This document shows, piece after piece, positions 51,083-62,744 of a DNA stretch of 64,000 nucleotides. Position numbers and translations under genes: made by a program. Below the pieces are notes generated by a model. The model saw only the letters and a program-made list of their open reading frames with translations. It had not been told where the DNA came from and did not search any database. Each line of letters opens with the position of its first letter. Within the stretch, counting starts at the first letter, position 1. The stretch is taken from NCBI GenBank assembly GCA_003255065.1, contig QAOA01006081.1, positions 374,201-438,200 on the forward strand, written 5' to 3'. This stretch comes from Cercis canadensis. Taxonomy: Eukaryota > Streptophyta > Magnoliopsida > Fabales > Fabaceae.

Positions 51083-54000
51083 ATGGCTGAAATTGAATCA
51101 GCAGCAGCCACAGCCACAGCCATGGACATGGACATTAACAATAATGATAAGAAGAAGAAGAATAATAATAAGAATGAAAGCGTGATTTCGAGTTCCAACT
51201 CCAACGTACAAGGCCAACTAGGTTTTCCGGGTTTTTCTGCTTCGCCAGCAAAACGGAGCATCGCTGAGAGAAGGGCAGCCAAATGCGGTTTCAATTCCAA
51301 TGCGACCAGAATCAATACGGCGCGTTTTCGGAGCACAAGCCCATTGGCTTCACCTGCGCCTCGCTCACCCTGTCTCACTATTCCTCCCGGCATTAGCCCC
51401 ACCGCCTTGCTTGACTCCCCTATTATGCTTCCAAATTCTCAGGTACACTTGTTCACTGCTTTTAACAATTCACTATTTCCGCTTTCTTATGTCTGTTACT
51501 CTTTTATATGTTCAACATCTAAATGCTTCCAACCCTTTCGTTTTCTTTCTATTTGCTGCTCTTTGTGCGTTGGGCTTCTTCTCCCCCCTTTTTCTTTCTC
51601 CTCTCTCACTTAAACTTGAATTCAAATTAACAATCTGGATGCCACTCACTGAAACAGCTGTTCTGGAGGTTCAAGCCAATTATGGATCTCATTTTTTCTA
51701 TTTACTTTCTTATTTCTCCCCTTTTTATGTACCTTTGTGATATATATTTACTTCGATTTCTACCTTCTACTAGGCAATGCCATCTCCCACCACTGGTACT
51801 TTTCTGTTGCCTCCTCTCAGTCATGAAGGATCAATACTGACTTCTGTGACTCGAGAAGATGGGGATGGTGGTAGTGGCAGTGATGCTGCTTCCTCTTTCA
51901 AATTCAAGGCCCATGGGGATCCTAATCCTCTACCTGCCTACTCCGGTTCTCAAAATCAGGTACAGTATTTGATTCTGCTTTAGATAACTATTGTGTGTTT
52001 CTGATGTTTAAGACTTGAAAATTTTCATGTCTTTCATTACATGTGTACTGTAATAATTCTTTAGATTGCAACCCCCGCCCCCTAGCGTGTGGGCTAATTT
52101 TCCTGTGGTAGAGGCCTTCGGTTTCTATGATTAACTTGTCAATATGCTTCAAGTGGTTTGTTCTCCTCCTTTGCTTCATCTTCGTAGTGCGAACTTATTA
52201 TAATATCCATTATGTTGTTGATGCTACTATTAGAATCAGTTGTGGCATATATTTATTCTTTGGGATATAATTGGTCCTCCCCTTTGTAATATTTGATGAA
52301 CAGTGTAAAAAAATAAGCCACTATTTCTCACGATATAGGTAACGTGAAGAATAGGGAGATGTTTTTTTCCAGCAGAAGTTCCTATTAATTCAGCATTAGT
52401 AACATGAATATTTTGACTTGATAATGTATCTGTGTCAAAACAAATTTCCACTTGGGCATCTATCTTACTTATGATTGGTAACTCTGTTACTGAGCTATAT
52501 TTGTCTCAGATATTATCCAATTATATTAAAGTTTTCCAAATAATTAATAATTTGATTAGAATATATAGGTCTGTCCAATACCCAAACTAACCTGACTAAC
52601 CTGAAAAACCGAAATTTTTTGGTCGTTTTGTTGGGTTAGGTTTTTCTTATTCTTAAGCTGATTATTCTGACCCAATCCAAACAAAGTAATAAAGTAAATA
52701 ATCAATAAGAAATATCGTTTATATTAATTCTGAAAAAAATCAGTATCATTACCAATATATTCATAGGTCTACAGATTTTTATCTTTCTCATTACTACTTT
52801 TTATTTTTTTAAGAATAGAATCTTTAACCTCATATCCCAACCCGACCTGATTATCATATGGATGGTTTGGGTTAGAGTTATATTTCATGATGTATTATTA
52901 CCCCTAAACCCAACCCGAACCACACTTAAGTTTGAACATCCCTAAGAATATGTATGTATTTGGTATGTTTGAATTGATTAGGTTTCCAATCATTGCAAGA
53001 TCACAAAGGGAGGAAATGCAGACTGCCAACCTCTTCTTCCACTTAAGCCACCATCAGATTTTGCATTTCCAGCAGAGTTTCCAAAGGGGCATACTACAAC
53101 AAACAGTGAAGTTCATTCATACAATGTTAGAATGGTGAATGATGCAATTGTTAATGCTAATGATGTTGAGATGCAAATGTGTCGCTCTGATGAAGCTAGC
53201 GATGAAAGCTCTCTTCCGAAAAAAGCTATTCATGGCAAAGATATTGGCCAGCATCATCTTTTAGAAGGAGACCAGAGAGAGTCATCTCACTCGATGGGGA
53301 TGGCAAGGACCTCAGAGGATGGATACAATTGGAGAAAATATGGACAAAAGCAAGTAAAAGGTAGTGAGTATCCTAGGAGCTACTACAAATGTACCCATCC
53401 TAATTGTCAGGTCAAGAAAAAGGTGGAACGATCCCATGATGGCCAAATAACAGAAATCATCTACAAGGGTGCTCATAGCCATGCAAAACCTCATCCTAGT
53501 CGTCGAACATCACTTGGATCTGCACTTTCTATAAATGAGATGTCAGACATGGGCGAAGGCAGTGGAACATGTGTGAAAATTGATGGTGGGTCGATTTGGA
53601 GAAATATTCAGTCAGGGCTGAAGGATATAAAACACAGTTTGGATTGGAAGGCTGATGGTCAAGAAAGGACATCCTCAACTTCTGTTGTAACTGAGCTCTC
53701 GGATCCTGTATCAACTAACAAAGGTAAATCTGTGTGTATGTTTGAATCAGTGGACACTCCAGACCTTTCTTCTACGCTTGCTAGTCATGATGAGGATGAA
53801 GATGGAGCCACTCAAGGAAGCATATCACTTGAAGATGATGCTGATGACGATGAATCTGAGTCTAAAAGGAGGTCTTATTCTCCATGGGATACTGTTTACT
53901 TGGCAACTGCAGCAACTATAAACAACCTATATTTATGTTTCTGCTTTAATTTTCCGTTTCAGGAAGAAAGAGAGCTGCTTGGTTGAAACAAACTTGGCTT

Positions 54001-55215
54001 CCAGGGCTGTCCGTGAGCCAAGAGTTGTAGTCCAAATTGAGAGTGAAGTGGACATACTTGATGATGGTTATCGCTGGCGAAAGTATGGACAGAAGGTTGT
54101 CAAAGGAAATCCAAACCCCAGGTAATGATCTCTTGTTTCTATGTTTAGATGTGCACATGTACTTGCAAGTCTGTTTATATTAGTCCAACAGTTGACATGT
54201 GCCTGTAATGTGTTATTTCTACCTTAATTAACACCTTACAAGTGTGTTGGAGTAGTGTGGCCTTAAATGAACTGTTGAACCGTAAGAATGATGTGTCTTC
54301 TTTAATGTTTTCTTTTTGTGTCCTATTTAGAATAAAAGGCTTTCATGCTCTATACTTTTCATTGAGGTTTTCACAATAGGCGCTAAGCCTGTATCAAGCT
54401 GTTATGACACAGAAGTCATGCAAATTTGACTTGAGCATATATGCTGATATGCATGTAACATTTTCCTTTGGATCTTTTCTAGGAGTTACTACAAATGCAC
54501 AAGTGCTGGATGTTCTGTTAGGAAGCATGTGGAAAGGGCTTCACATGATTTAAAATATGTAATTACAACTTATGAGGGAAAACATAATCATGAAGTGCCC
54601 ACTGCTAGAAACAGCAATCAGATAAGCTCAAGCAGCAGTGTACTTCCAGGTGCTGCTAATTCACAAGTGCCTCTTACATTTCCTGGAAATGCAAGCCTTG
54701 CAAAGCCTGAAACTCAAGTTCAAAGTCTTGGACCTCATTTTGATAGAAAACCTGAATTTAGCCATGAGTTTCTGAGGCCCAGTTTTGTTGGAAGTTTCAG
54801 TAACGAAATGAAATTTGGGTCTTCCTCTATATGCCAAATGAGGTATTCTCCCTTGAATAATACCATGCCTTATGGTTCCTATGGACTGAATACTGACCGG
54901 TGTGCTATCCCTCAAGCTGGTTCTATTGCATCAGTCTTCCCTGACTTCCCAATGTCACTACCACTGAATCTTCCCTCATCTGGAAATTTTCCTCTGCCTG
55001 GACTTAATTATAACTGTGTAAAACCAATGGGGCCAATCCAGTCTTTTATTTCAGGGCAGCAGCTGAAGGACATCGATAAAGGATTGCTGAGGCCTAAACA
55101 AGAGCAGAAGGATGATAATATATATGATTCATGCATACCCATTGTTGATCAAGCAAATGCTTCGCTCGCTTCGTCCTCAGTGTATCACCGTGTCATGCAA
55201 AATTTTCCTTCATAA
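51083..55215 (+). CDS. Group I WRKY transcription factor (two WRKY domains)
   Basis: A 775-aa factor in five exons: 51083-51442, 51774-51959, 52982-53871, 53963-54121 and 54483-55215. Two WRKYGQK motifs (residues 299-305 and 517-523), each followed by a CX4C...HXH zinc finger, place it in group I. They bind W-box DNA (TTGAC core) in the nucleus. The C-terminal domain is split by an intron right after NPNPR, the conserved WRKY intron position. Upstream, a Ser-Pro cluster ([27 protein letters not shown]) matches the MAP-kinase target region of group I members. [12 protein letters not shown] and the sequence between the domains suggest the WRKY2/WRKY20 subgroup, from memory. The extra length lies in the N-terminus and tail. 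Intron 2 carries a hAT MITE. Confidence 0.94.
52566..52944. mobile_element. hAT-type MITE in intron 2 of the WRKY gene (379 bp)
   Basis: The ends TAGGTCTGTCCAATACCC and (reverse complement of the right end) TAGGGATGTTCAAAC are similar. The flanks AGAATATA (52558-52565) and AGAATATG (52945-52952) match at 7 of 8 bases, fitting an 8-bp hAT target duplication. Repeated AACCCAACCCGA-like motifs are typical of subterminal regions. No coding capacity. It ends 37 bp upstream of exon 3. Confidence 0.75.
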
Positions 55216-55589
55216 CCTCCCCTTCCATGTTTACAGCTATCAGCAATAGAGGTGAACCTGGTTGGCTTTTATTTAGTCTTTAAAGGTCTTCATCCTGTCA
55301 TTGTTACAATTTTTCTCAATATTATTGAAACAAACTATGATATCCTTCATACAAGTTGCATACAATATTTGTAACTAGGTTTTTCATAGTTAATTTTATT
55401 GTCAAGAAAATATAGCTCCTGATTGTTGGAAGCCTTTGTTTTATATTCCCCCTTCCCATAGTTTGAGGACAATGTTGGTCATTTTGGTACTATGCATGTC
55501 AACTCATCTTGGTTTCTTCGGCCCGGTTTACCGTATATGTATAAGAATTACTGCAATTTAGTACCAAAAAAAGAAATCGATCTATACAT
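55216..55589. other. WRKY 3' UTR and junction with the MULE
   Basis: No coding frame. T-rich sequence with AATATT motifs is consistent with the WRKY 3' UTR and polyadenylation region. The first MULE's target duplication starts at 55590. Confidence 0.4.
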
Positions 55590-55991
55590 TCTTTGGTTGG
55601 CCTTTTGACACAAATATTACATTGTACAAAAGTATTTACTCAAATATAACAGGTTTCAAAGTATTTATACAAATATTACATTTTTTAAAAATTAAAAAAA
55701 TTTAAAAAAANCATTTAGGATACGTGGGACCTACCGGACACGCCATGGGCCTTACAGCGTGTCTTACGTGGACACGCCGTGAGGCCCAAGACGTGTCCCA
55801 ATAGGCCAACATCCCCTTGCCTTTCCAGAGTTATGGGCCCCATGTCAGTGAAAAAGCACTCCGTGTCAGTGGAAAAAGTTGAGTGCTGACGTGTTAAGAA
55901 GGAACACGCCGCCACTCTCATGGCACGTCCCCACAGAAGTTGCCACGTGGCATACGTCAATTCATTTTCTGAGTGATGGCGTGTCTGAATG

Positions 55992-55999
55992 CTATATAA
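55992..55999 (+). promoter_or_regulatory. TATA box of MULE 1 transposase
   Basis: CTATATAA lies just inside the left terminal repeat. Leader-like sequence and a probable leader intron lie between it and the transposase frame at 56422. Confidence 0.5.
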
Positions 56000-56421
56000 C
56001 CCGTCGTCCGTGAAGAGTTCATTTGTGCCGAGAAAAAAATTGAGACAACATCAAGTTAGAGAATCTTGAGCGACCAACAAAGGCATTCTGGAGTTTTCAG
56101 TTTTCAGATTTCAGTTTTCAAGATAAAAATACTTGTCTAATGTTCTGTTCAAAGTTTGTGAAGCAATATTATATAAGGTGCGTTAAATTTTAATTATTGT
56201 TTAATTTTAATAGTTAATTTTTTTTTGGTTGTATGATTTATATACGGTAATTTGAAAGTGTTAATATAAATATAATATTATAAAATTCATATACTGTATA
56301 TAAAAATTTTTAATATAATTTTTTTTTAGAAGATAGATAATATTAAGTACTATTATTTTTTTAGCTTAATATTGTTATAATAATTGTACCTGATATATTT
56401 GGTTTAAAATTTAGGATAAAT

Positions 56422-57381
56422 ATGCTGATTTTCATATACTATAATGGCCGAGTGTATAATGGAGAGCAATGAGTCACGTATGAAAGTGTTAATCCTGTAT
56501 GCATGATGTTGAAGCATCAAATTAGACTACATAGTCTAAAGGAAGTGATATACCGAAAATTACGTCTTGCTCCCAATACAGTGATATCTAATATCAAATA
56601 TAGATTTCCCATGTCTGCCAACCCTTTGTATTATGGTGCTATTGACCTCATAGGTGATGAGGATGTAATGTGCATGTATGCAAGTCATTCAAAGCATGCT
56701 AATCTTGGAGCAATGGAGCTTTATGTGGAGACAGGCGCTGCACAACATGGTGATACCGGTGTTCAGATCGATGAAGTTGATGTAGATGGGCTAAGTTCAA
56801 TGCCAGGTTCAATACCTTGTTCAATTCAGGGGTATAATGAAACAAATTTTGTCTTTGATCAATGTTATCAACTACATGTTGACTCAGCTGAATTTCAAAC
56901 TGGCATGCCTAGTTCGAGTCAAACTCCTCAGCCACCAGAGAGCTATGACTATGGTTGTGATGATGTTTGGTTCAATTCAAATATACTGCAGGGACGGGGC
57001 ATCGAGGAACAGGAAACTGCTGTAAATATAGAAGGACATGACGACTTTCAAATTAGTGGTGCTAATTCTCCAATTGATCCTCTTATTAGTGACGAAGATG
57101 ATGAAGATGAGATCATAGAGGGAGATGAATCTTGTAGTGATAAAGAAATTGAACGTAGTTTACATTTGAATGTACGTCCATTGGGCTATGAATCTGGTGG
57201 ACCTATACCGAAAATAGTCCAGCCATTGCAGTACAGTGAACCTTCACTAGTTTATTCAGACATTAATTGGGATGTTATGCAAGTTGGTGATGACACTAGC
57301 ACATTAGATGGACATGGAGCATGGGAAAGAGGTGGAGAGTTGTCAGTTGGGCAACAATTCTTAACAAAGAATATATTATAA
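56422..57381 (+). pseudogene. MULE transposase, N-terminal fragment
   Basis: From the ATG at 56422 the frame reads MLIFIYYNGRVYNGEQ and then hits TGA at 56470-56472. It then stays open for about 300 residues to the stop ending at 57381. The sequence (HQIRLHSLKEVIYRKLRLAP, then an acidic spacer such as SDEDDEDEIIEGDES, ending ELSVGQQFLTKNIL) is the N-terminal region that precedes the DDE core in MuDR-type transposases. No DDE, SWIM or zinc-knuckle part follows. The end coincides with the internal deletion junction near 57367-57374. It is a dead remnant. Confidence 0.8.
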
Positions 57382-57568
57382 TATAACACTATAATTAATT
57401 AGGTTTATTACGACACAAAAATTGTGTTGAATTAATCAGGTATGAGTCATACTATACAAATTAATGTCAATGTAATATAATTAATATAATACAAATAACG
57501 CATAAATAAGTGTTCTTGTACTTTAATTATAAATAATTCAAAAATATGTCAAAGTTATATTTATTGAC

Positions 57569-58516
57569 CTGGTCGCAAGTGGCCCAGTTGGATCACGATT
57601 GACTCGCCTCGGAGCTATAAACGGGAATCTCTCCCATGCCCAACACTGGAATAAAAAACAACAGCCTGCGAAGTTATCAGCCTCCCCGAGAGAAGCCTTG
57701 CAGAGAGAGAAGCAAGACAAGCTGATCCCCAATTGAATCTCCCCGCTTCGTTTAAATCTTCCAACAACTTCAAATACATTACATGCACAAAATTTTCAGT
57801 TCGATCAAGCATCAGCTACATACCGATCAGACTGAGTATATGTGCTCTGACATATTTTTGCACTACGTCATCCGTCGCATCATATGGACATTGATCAAAT
57901 GTACGTAATAGCCAACTTACTTTTAGTTTTCCACCAGCTAAAGCCGAGTCCGATGGGGATACACCAAGTAAATCCTGACAAACATTACTCCACACATAAC
58001 CAGTATACTCTATCACTGTCTTCCCATCTACAGGTAGACCAATTAATATCTTCACATCTTGCAGTGTAATAGTGCATTCACCAACAAGCATATGAAATGT
58101 ATGTGTTTCTGGTCGCCACCGTTCAACTAATGCAGATATTAATTGAACATCTATTTTTCTGGGTTCTATTTTTGTAACTCCACCAAAACTTGTCACTCTC
58201 ACATATTTCATTACCCGATCATTAGGCTTACGTATTCTACCGTGAGATCGAGGCCGTACAAATATATCAACCTATTTCAATTAATATTTACAAAATTACA
58301 GTGTTTACTAGACAAAATTACAATGAACTATTTGTACAAAAATTCAAAGAAAAATTATCTCACTATAATATTTACTCCGGTATTTAAAAACTACAATCAA
58401 CTACAATGTTTAAAAATACTTACTCCAGTGTCTCATACTGTTGTCGATATGTGATTTCTTTGTTCTGTCAATAAAGTTGAGTCTTGCGGTCCTGGTAGTA
58501 GATGTTGATCTGTCAT
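57569..58516 (-). pseudogene. Plant mobile domain (PMD, MAIN-like) gene fragment, copy 1
   Basis: Exons 58424-58516 (ATG present at 58514-58516) and 57569-58271 on the minus strand match the copy at 59560-63693. The PMD is recognisable by RSHGRIRKPNDRVMKYVRV, VERWRPETHTFHMLVGECTI, ILIGLPVDGKTVI and SWLLRTFDQCPYDATD. Three defects are visible. TGA replaces the Trp codon in exon 1 (58433-58435). A 10-bp deletion within about 57682-57718 shifts the frame in exon 2. All later exons are lost to the element's internal deletion. PMD proteins related to MAIN/MAIL1 silence transposons and maintain meristems; within MULEs their role is uncertain. Confidence 0.8.
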
Positions 58517-59219
58517 ATTATCTAATGAAGATAAACTCAATAATCACACTGAGAGATGAAGAAAAGCAAACAAATCATGAAGATGTGTAAGAAAGAAGAA
58601 GGAAGAAGGCCGAAGAGAGAAAAACCAGAATGAAAAATGAGGGAGATGGGCGGGCGGAGGAAGAAGGAAGCAAAATTGCAAAAACTTGCATGTACTGCCA
58701 CGTGTCAACCATGCATGAGAAGTCAAAAAGTTGACTGACAAACCACTTGCACACGTCAAACCACCTGTATAAGCAACAGACGGATTTGGCCTATTGGGAC
58801 ACGCTGTGAGGCCCACGGTGTGTCCGGTGGGTCCCACGTGTCCGAAATCTTTTTTTTTTAATTTTTAAATTTTTAAAAAGTGTAATATTTGTATAAATAC
58901 TTTAAAACCTGTTATATTTGAATAAATACTTTTGTATAATATAATATTTGTGTCAAAAGGCCTACTTTGGTTAGGGACCACTTGAAATTGAAATTTAATT
59001 AATGAAACAGATCAAATGGGATTAACTTTTCCTAGATTGTAATCCTTTTGTTTATTCTCTTTTGTTACCAAAAAAAAAAGAGAATAGGCCCAAGTAACTT
59101 GGCGTTTTGACAGAAATATTACAATTAGCAAAAATATTTACACAAATATTACAACTTTCAAACTATTTACACAAATATTACACTTTTTTAAAATTTAAAA
59201 ATAAAAAAAAAAACTTTTT

Positions 59220-59268
59220 CAGACGCGTGGGCCCACCGGACACGCCGTGGGCCCCACGCGTCCGAATG
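59220..59268. repeat. GC-rich palindrome in the MULE 2 terminal repeat
   Basis: CAGACGCGTGGGCCCAC on one side pairs with GTGGGCCCCACGCGTCCG on the other around a short loop (CGGACACGCC), giving a strong hairpin in AT-rich surroundings. Related, more diverged versions lie in the MULE 1 repeats at about 55720-55800 and 58795-58850. Confidence 0.7.
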
Positions 59269-61328
59269 ACTCAAGCCAACGTCCATCCTTTTGCAGCTGC
59301 TTTACGTGTGCAGGTTTCCATGTCAGTCAACTTTGTTGACTTGGCCTGCATGCTTGACACGTGGACATGCAACTGTTTGCATAATTGCTTCCTTCTTCCT
59401 TCTTCCTCTGCCCGTCCATCTCCCTCATTTTTCATTCTGGTTTCTCTCTTTGGCCTCCTTGCTTCTTCCTTCTTCCTTCTTGCTTCTTACTTATATATCA
59501 ACTTGTTTGTTTTTCTTCATCTTTGAAGCTGATTATTGAGTTTATCTGTATTAGATAATATAGCAGATCAACATCTACTACCAGGACCGCAAGACTCAAC
59601 TTTATTAACTGAACAAAGAAATCACATATCGACAACAGTATGGGACACTGGAGTAAGTATTTTTAAACATTGTACATGACTATAGTTTTTAAATACTGGA
59701 ATAAATATTATAGTCAGATTTTTTTTTTTTGAATTTTTGTACAAATAGTTTATTGTAGTTTTGTCTAGTAAACACTGTAATTTTGTAAATATTAATTGAA
59801 ACAGGTTGATATATTTGTGCGGCCTCGATCTCACGGTAGAATACGTAAGCCCGATGATCGGGTAATGGAATATGTTAGAGTAGCAGGTTTTGGTGGGGTT
59901 ACAGAAATAGAACCCACAAAAATAGATGTTCAATTAATATCTGCATTAGTTGAACGGTGGCGACCAGAAACACATACATTTCATATGCCTGTTGGTGAGT
60001 GCACTATTACACTGCAGGATGTTGAGATATTAATTGGTCTACCTGTTGATGGGAAGGCAGTGACAGAGTATACTGGTTATGATTGGAGTACTGTTTGTCT
60101 GGATTTACTTAGTGCATCCCCACCGGCCTCTGCTTTATCTGGTGGAAGACTAAAATTAAGTTGGCTATTACGCACATTTGATCAATGTCCATATGATGCG
60201 ACGGATGATGTAGTGCAGAAATATGCCAGAGCGCATATACTCAGTCTGATCGGTATGTGGTTGATGCCTGATCGAACTGGAAATTATGTGCATGTAATGT
60301 ATTTGAAGTTGTTAGAAGATTTAAACGAAGCGGGGAGATTCAGTTGAGGATCAGCTTGTCTTGCTTCTCTGTATAGGAGTCTCTATAAGGCTTCTCTTAG
60401 GGAGGCTGATAACTTCGCAGGCTGTTGTTTTTTACTCCAGTGTTGGGCATGGGAGAGATTCCCGTTGATAGCTCCGAGGCGAGTCGATCGTGATCCGACT
60501 GGGCCACTTGCGACCAGGTCAGTAAATATAACTTTGACATTTTTTTGAATTATTTATAATTAAAGTACAATAACACTTATTTATGCGTTGTTTGTATTAT
60601 ATCAATTATAATATAGTGACATTAATTTGTATAGTATGAATAACTCATACCTGATTAATTCAACACAATTTTTGTGTCGTAATAAAACTAATTAATTTTA
60701 GTATTATATTATAATATATTCTTAGGTGGAAATCCCCGTTAGATTGGACGAACATTGTGTACGGCTCGGACCAGAAGGCATATCGTCGTGCATTCGATTT
60801 GCTTGAAAATGATGACGTATGAAGTTTTTTTATTAGTAACAACTTCATATTATTGATTAGTTTATTATGTATAGAATTGAAATATTAATCATTTTATTGG
60901 TATTTAATATAAACAGATTGTATGGCAGCCATATAACAGGGCATTGATGGCACTACTACCAGGTTATTGCTTTACAGGAAATGAGATTTGGGCTGCTAGA
61001 GTACCATTGATATGTTATCACATCGTGGAGCACCATAACCTAGATCGAGTCATGCGCCAATTTGGGAGTTGGCAGAATATTCCTCGAGAGGTCGCCATTT
61101 TTAATAGACAGCTCCACAGTATCAATATGAGAGGGAAGCAGGATACATTGTGGACATTGCATCATTTGGAGCATAACCTATTATGGGATCATCGACGTGA
61201 TTACATTGTCAACTTAGATGAGCCATTTGGAGTAGATCCCGAGTACATGCCGTGGTATTTACGGATGACTCGCCGATGGATGAGCCTTGAAAATGCCAGA
61301 GCCGCTAGAGAGGTTAGTGTATAGTTAT

Positions 61329-62641
61329 TAGAGCTGGCTAACGGGCCAGCCCAGCCCATTAGGGCCGGGCCACATCGGGCCACGGGCCTAAATGGGCCTG
61401 GTCAAAGTGGCCCGGTTCTAATCGGGCCAGCCATTTCTCAGTCCAGCCCAGCCCACCTCGGGCTGCGGGCTATAACGGGCCATAACGGGCCAAAATTTTT
61501 TTTTTAATTTTTTTTGCCATGCTTATTTTTTAGAGAATATGAGAACATATTGATTATGAAACATCAAATATTAACATACATAATCAAAATACAAATTCAA
61601 ATAAACAATTTCCTTTTTAATACCCTAAAGTTTAAGAGAAACTAAATCTTTTACTACCTAGTCCTTCTAAGATTGATTTAATAAAGTTCATAAAAAAATA
61701 TACTTATGTTATAATAAGATAAGAGAGTCCAAATTTATGTCCTAAATATATCCCTTTTTATTGTTTTTATAGGTAGGGTATTAGAAAAATTGTAGTTGAA
61801 GGCTTAATATGAAAAATCAACTGGATGGAAGGTTCTGGGCTGCTGGCGCTCAGCGCTGGAGTGCTGGCGCCCAGCTCTAGGTTCTGGCGCTTAGCGCTGG
61901 GGTTCCAGCGATAGCCTCTGGGGTGCTGGCGCTCAGCTCTGGGATTTGGCGCCCAGCGCTGGGGTGCTGGCGCCCAGCTCTGGGTTCTGGCGCTCAGTGC
62001 TGGGGTTCCAGCGATAGCCTCTGGGGTGCTGGCGCCCAGTTCTGGGGGTCTAGCAACAGCAACTTTTGAAGTCAAGATGTCAACGCTAAGCGCGGGAGTC
62101 CAAAAATAACAGATTTTGCCCAATAATCACAGTATAGATGAAAAATAAAGCATACCCACTTCATGCAAAGCTAAGAAACCCATAAGAAACCTCAAAGAAC
62201 ATTGAAGAAACAATACCCATCAACTTTACTTTATGCTAACAACAACAAACTTCAAAGCACTTCATCTAATATTGAGCATGAGGGAAAAAGATGGGAAGTG
62301 TTGGCTGGTGCTGGAGAAGGAGAGGCGGCAATGAGGACTGAGGAGAAGGAGGCGGAGAGGGGTAGAACCGTATAGAAAGATAGTCAAATTTGGGGAGAGT
62401 GGAATGTGAGAGATGAAATTCTGATTTTTGAGTTAGAGATTGCATTCAGATTCTAAAATGAGGGCAATTGAAAGTTGGAAAAAACAAAAAAACAAATCGG
62501 GCCAACCCGGCACGAACCCAATCGGGCCACGGGCCAAATCGGGCCGGTTTTAAACGGGCCATCATTTAGGGAACCCAACCCACCATTTTATCGGGCCCCA
62601 ACGGGCTGGCCCATCGGGCTCAGCTCATGAACCCAGCTCTA
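61329..62641. mobile_element. Non-autonomous hAT element in PMD intron 4 (1313 bp)
   Basis: Terminal inverted repeats TAGAGCTGGCTAACGGGCC and (complement of the right end) TAGAGCTGGGTTCATGAGC are flanked by perfect 8-bp direct repeats ATAGTTAT at 61321-61328 and 62642-62649. The subterminal regions are packed with GGGCCAGCCC and CGGGCC motifs, as expected for transposase binding sites of hAT elements. It has no transposase. The interior contains a GC-rich repeat array and AT-rich filler. Host splice sites at 61313 and 62706 are untouched. Confidence 0.92.
61840..62060 (+). repeat. Internal tandem repeats of the hAT element
   Basis: Many copies of a GCTGGCGCYCAGCKCTGGG-like unit, plus a higher-order duplication with a period of about 103 bp: GGTTCCAGCGATAGCCTCTG occurs at about 61901 and again at about 62004. 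Frames through it on the minus strand are Ala/Pro/Arg-rich shadows. Confidence 0.85.
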
Positions 62642-62744
62642 ATAGTTATATCATTTTAGTTAATTTTATAATTCTTTTATAATTCCAAGTTTGATTTATT
62701 ATGCAGATTCATTCTCATCATGCCACACAACATCGTCAAGCGAC

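Larger units (their letters stand above)
55599..58963. mobile_element. Mutator-like element 1 (MULE with PMD gene), internally deleted
   Basis: A 3.4-kb element with long terminal inverted repeats starting GGCCTTTTGACACAAATATT at the left and their complement at the right. Its flanks TCTTTGGTT (55590-55598) and ACTTTGGTT (58964-58972) match at 8 of 9 bases, the 9-bp duplication expected of MULEs. It carries the 5' part of a transposase on the plus strand and the first two exons of a PMD gene on the minus strand, convergent. The transposase core and later PMD exons are missing, so it cannot move on its own. An N lies at 55711 in the left repeat. Confidence 0.8.
57374..60725. repeat. Large inverted repeat, arms about 1.6 kb, loop about 137 bp
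   Basis: The minus-strand PMD half of MULE 1 (57374-58963) and the plus-strand PMD half of MULE 2 (59101-60725) are homologous in opposite orientation: terminal repeat, leader, exon 1, intron 1, exon 2 and intron 2. Only about 137 bp separate them (58964-59100). Any transcript crossing the middle could fold into a long hairpin. Confidence 0.8.

Noticed and set aside
61767..62123. 118-residue Ala/Pro-rich minus-strand frame
   Set aside because: It runs through the GC-rich tandem repeats of the hAT element. The repeats explain both its length and composition.
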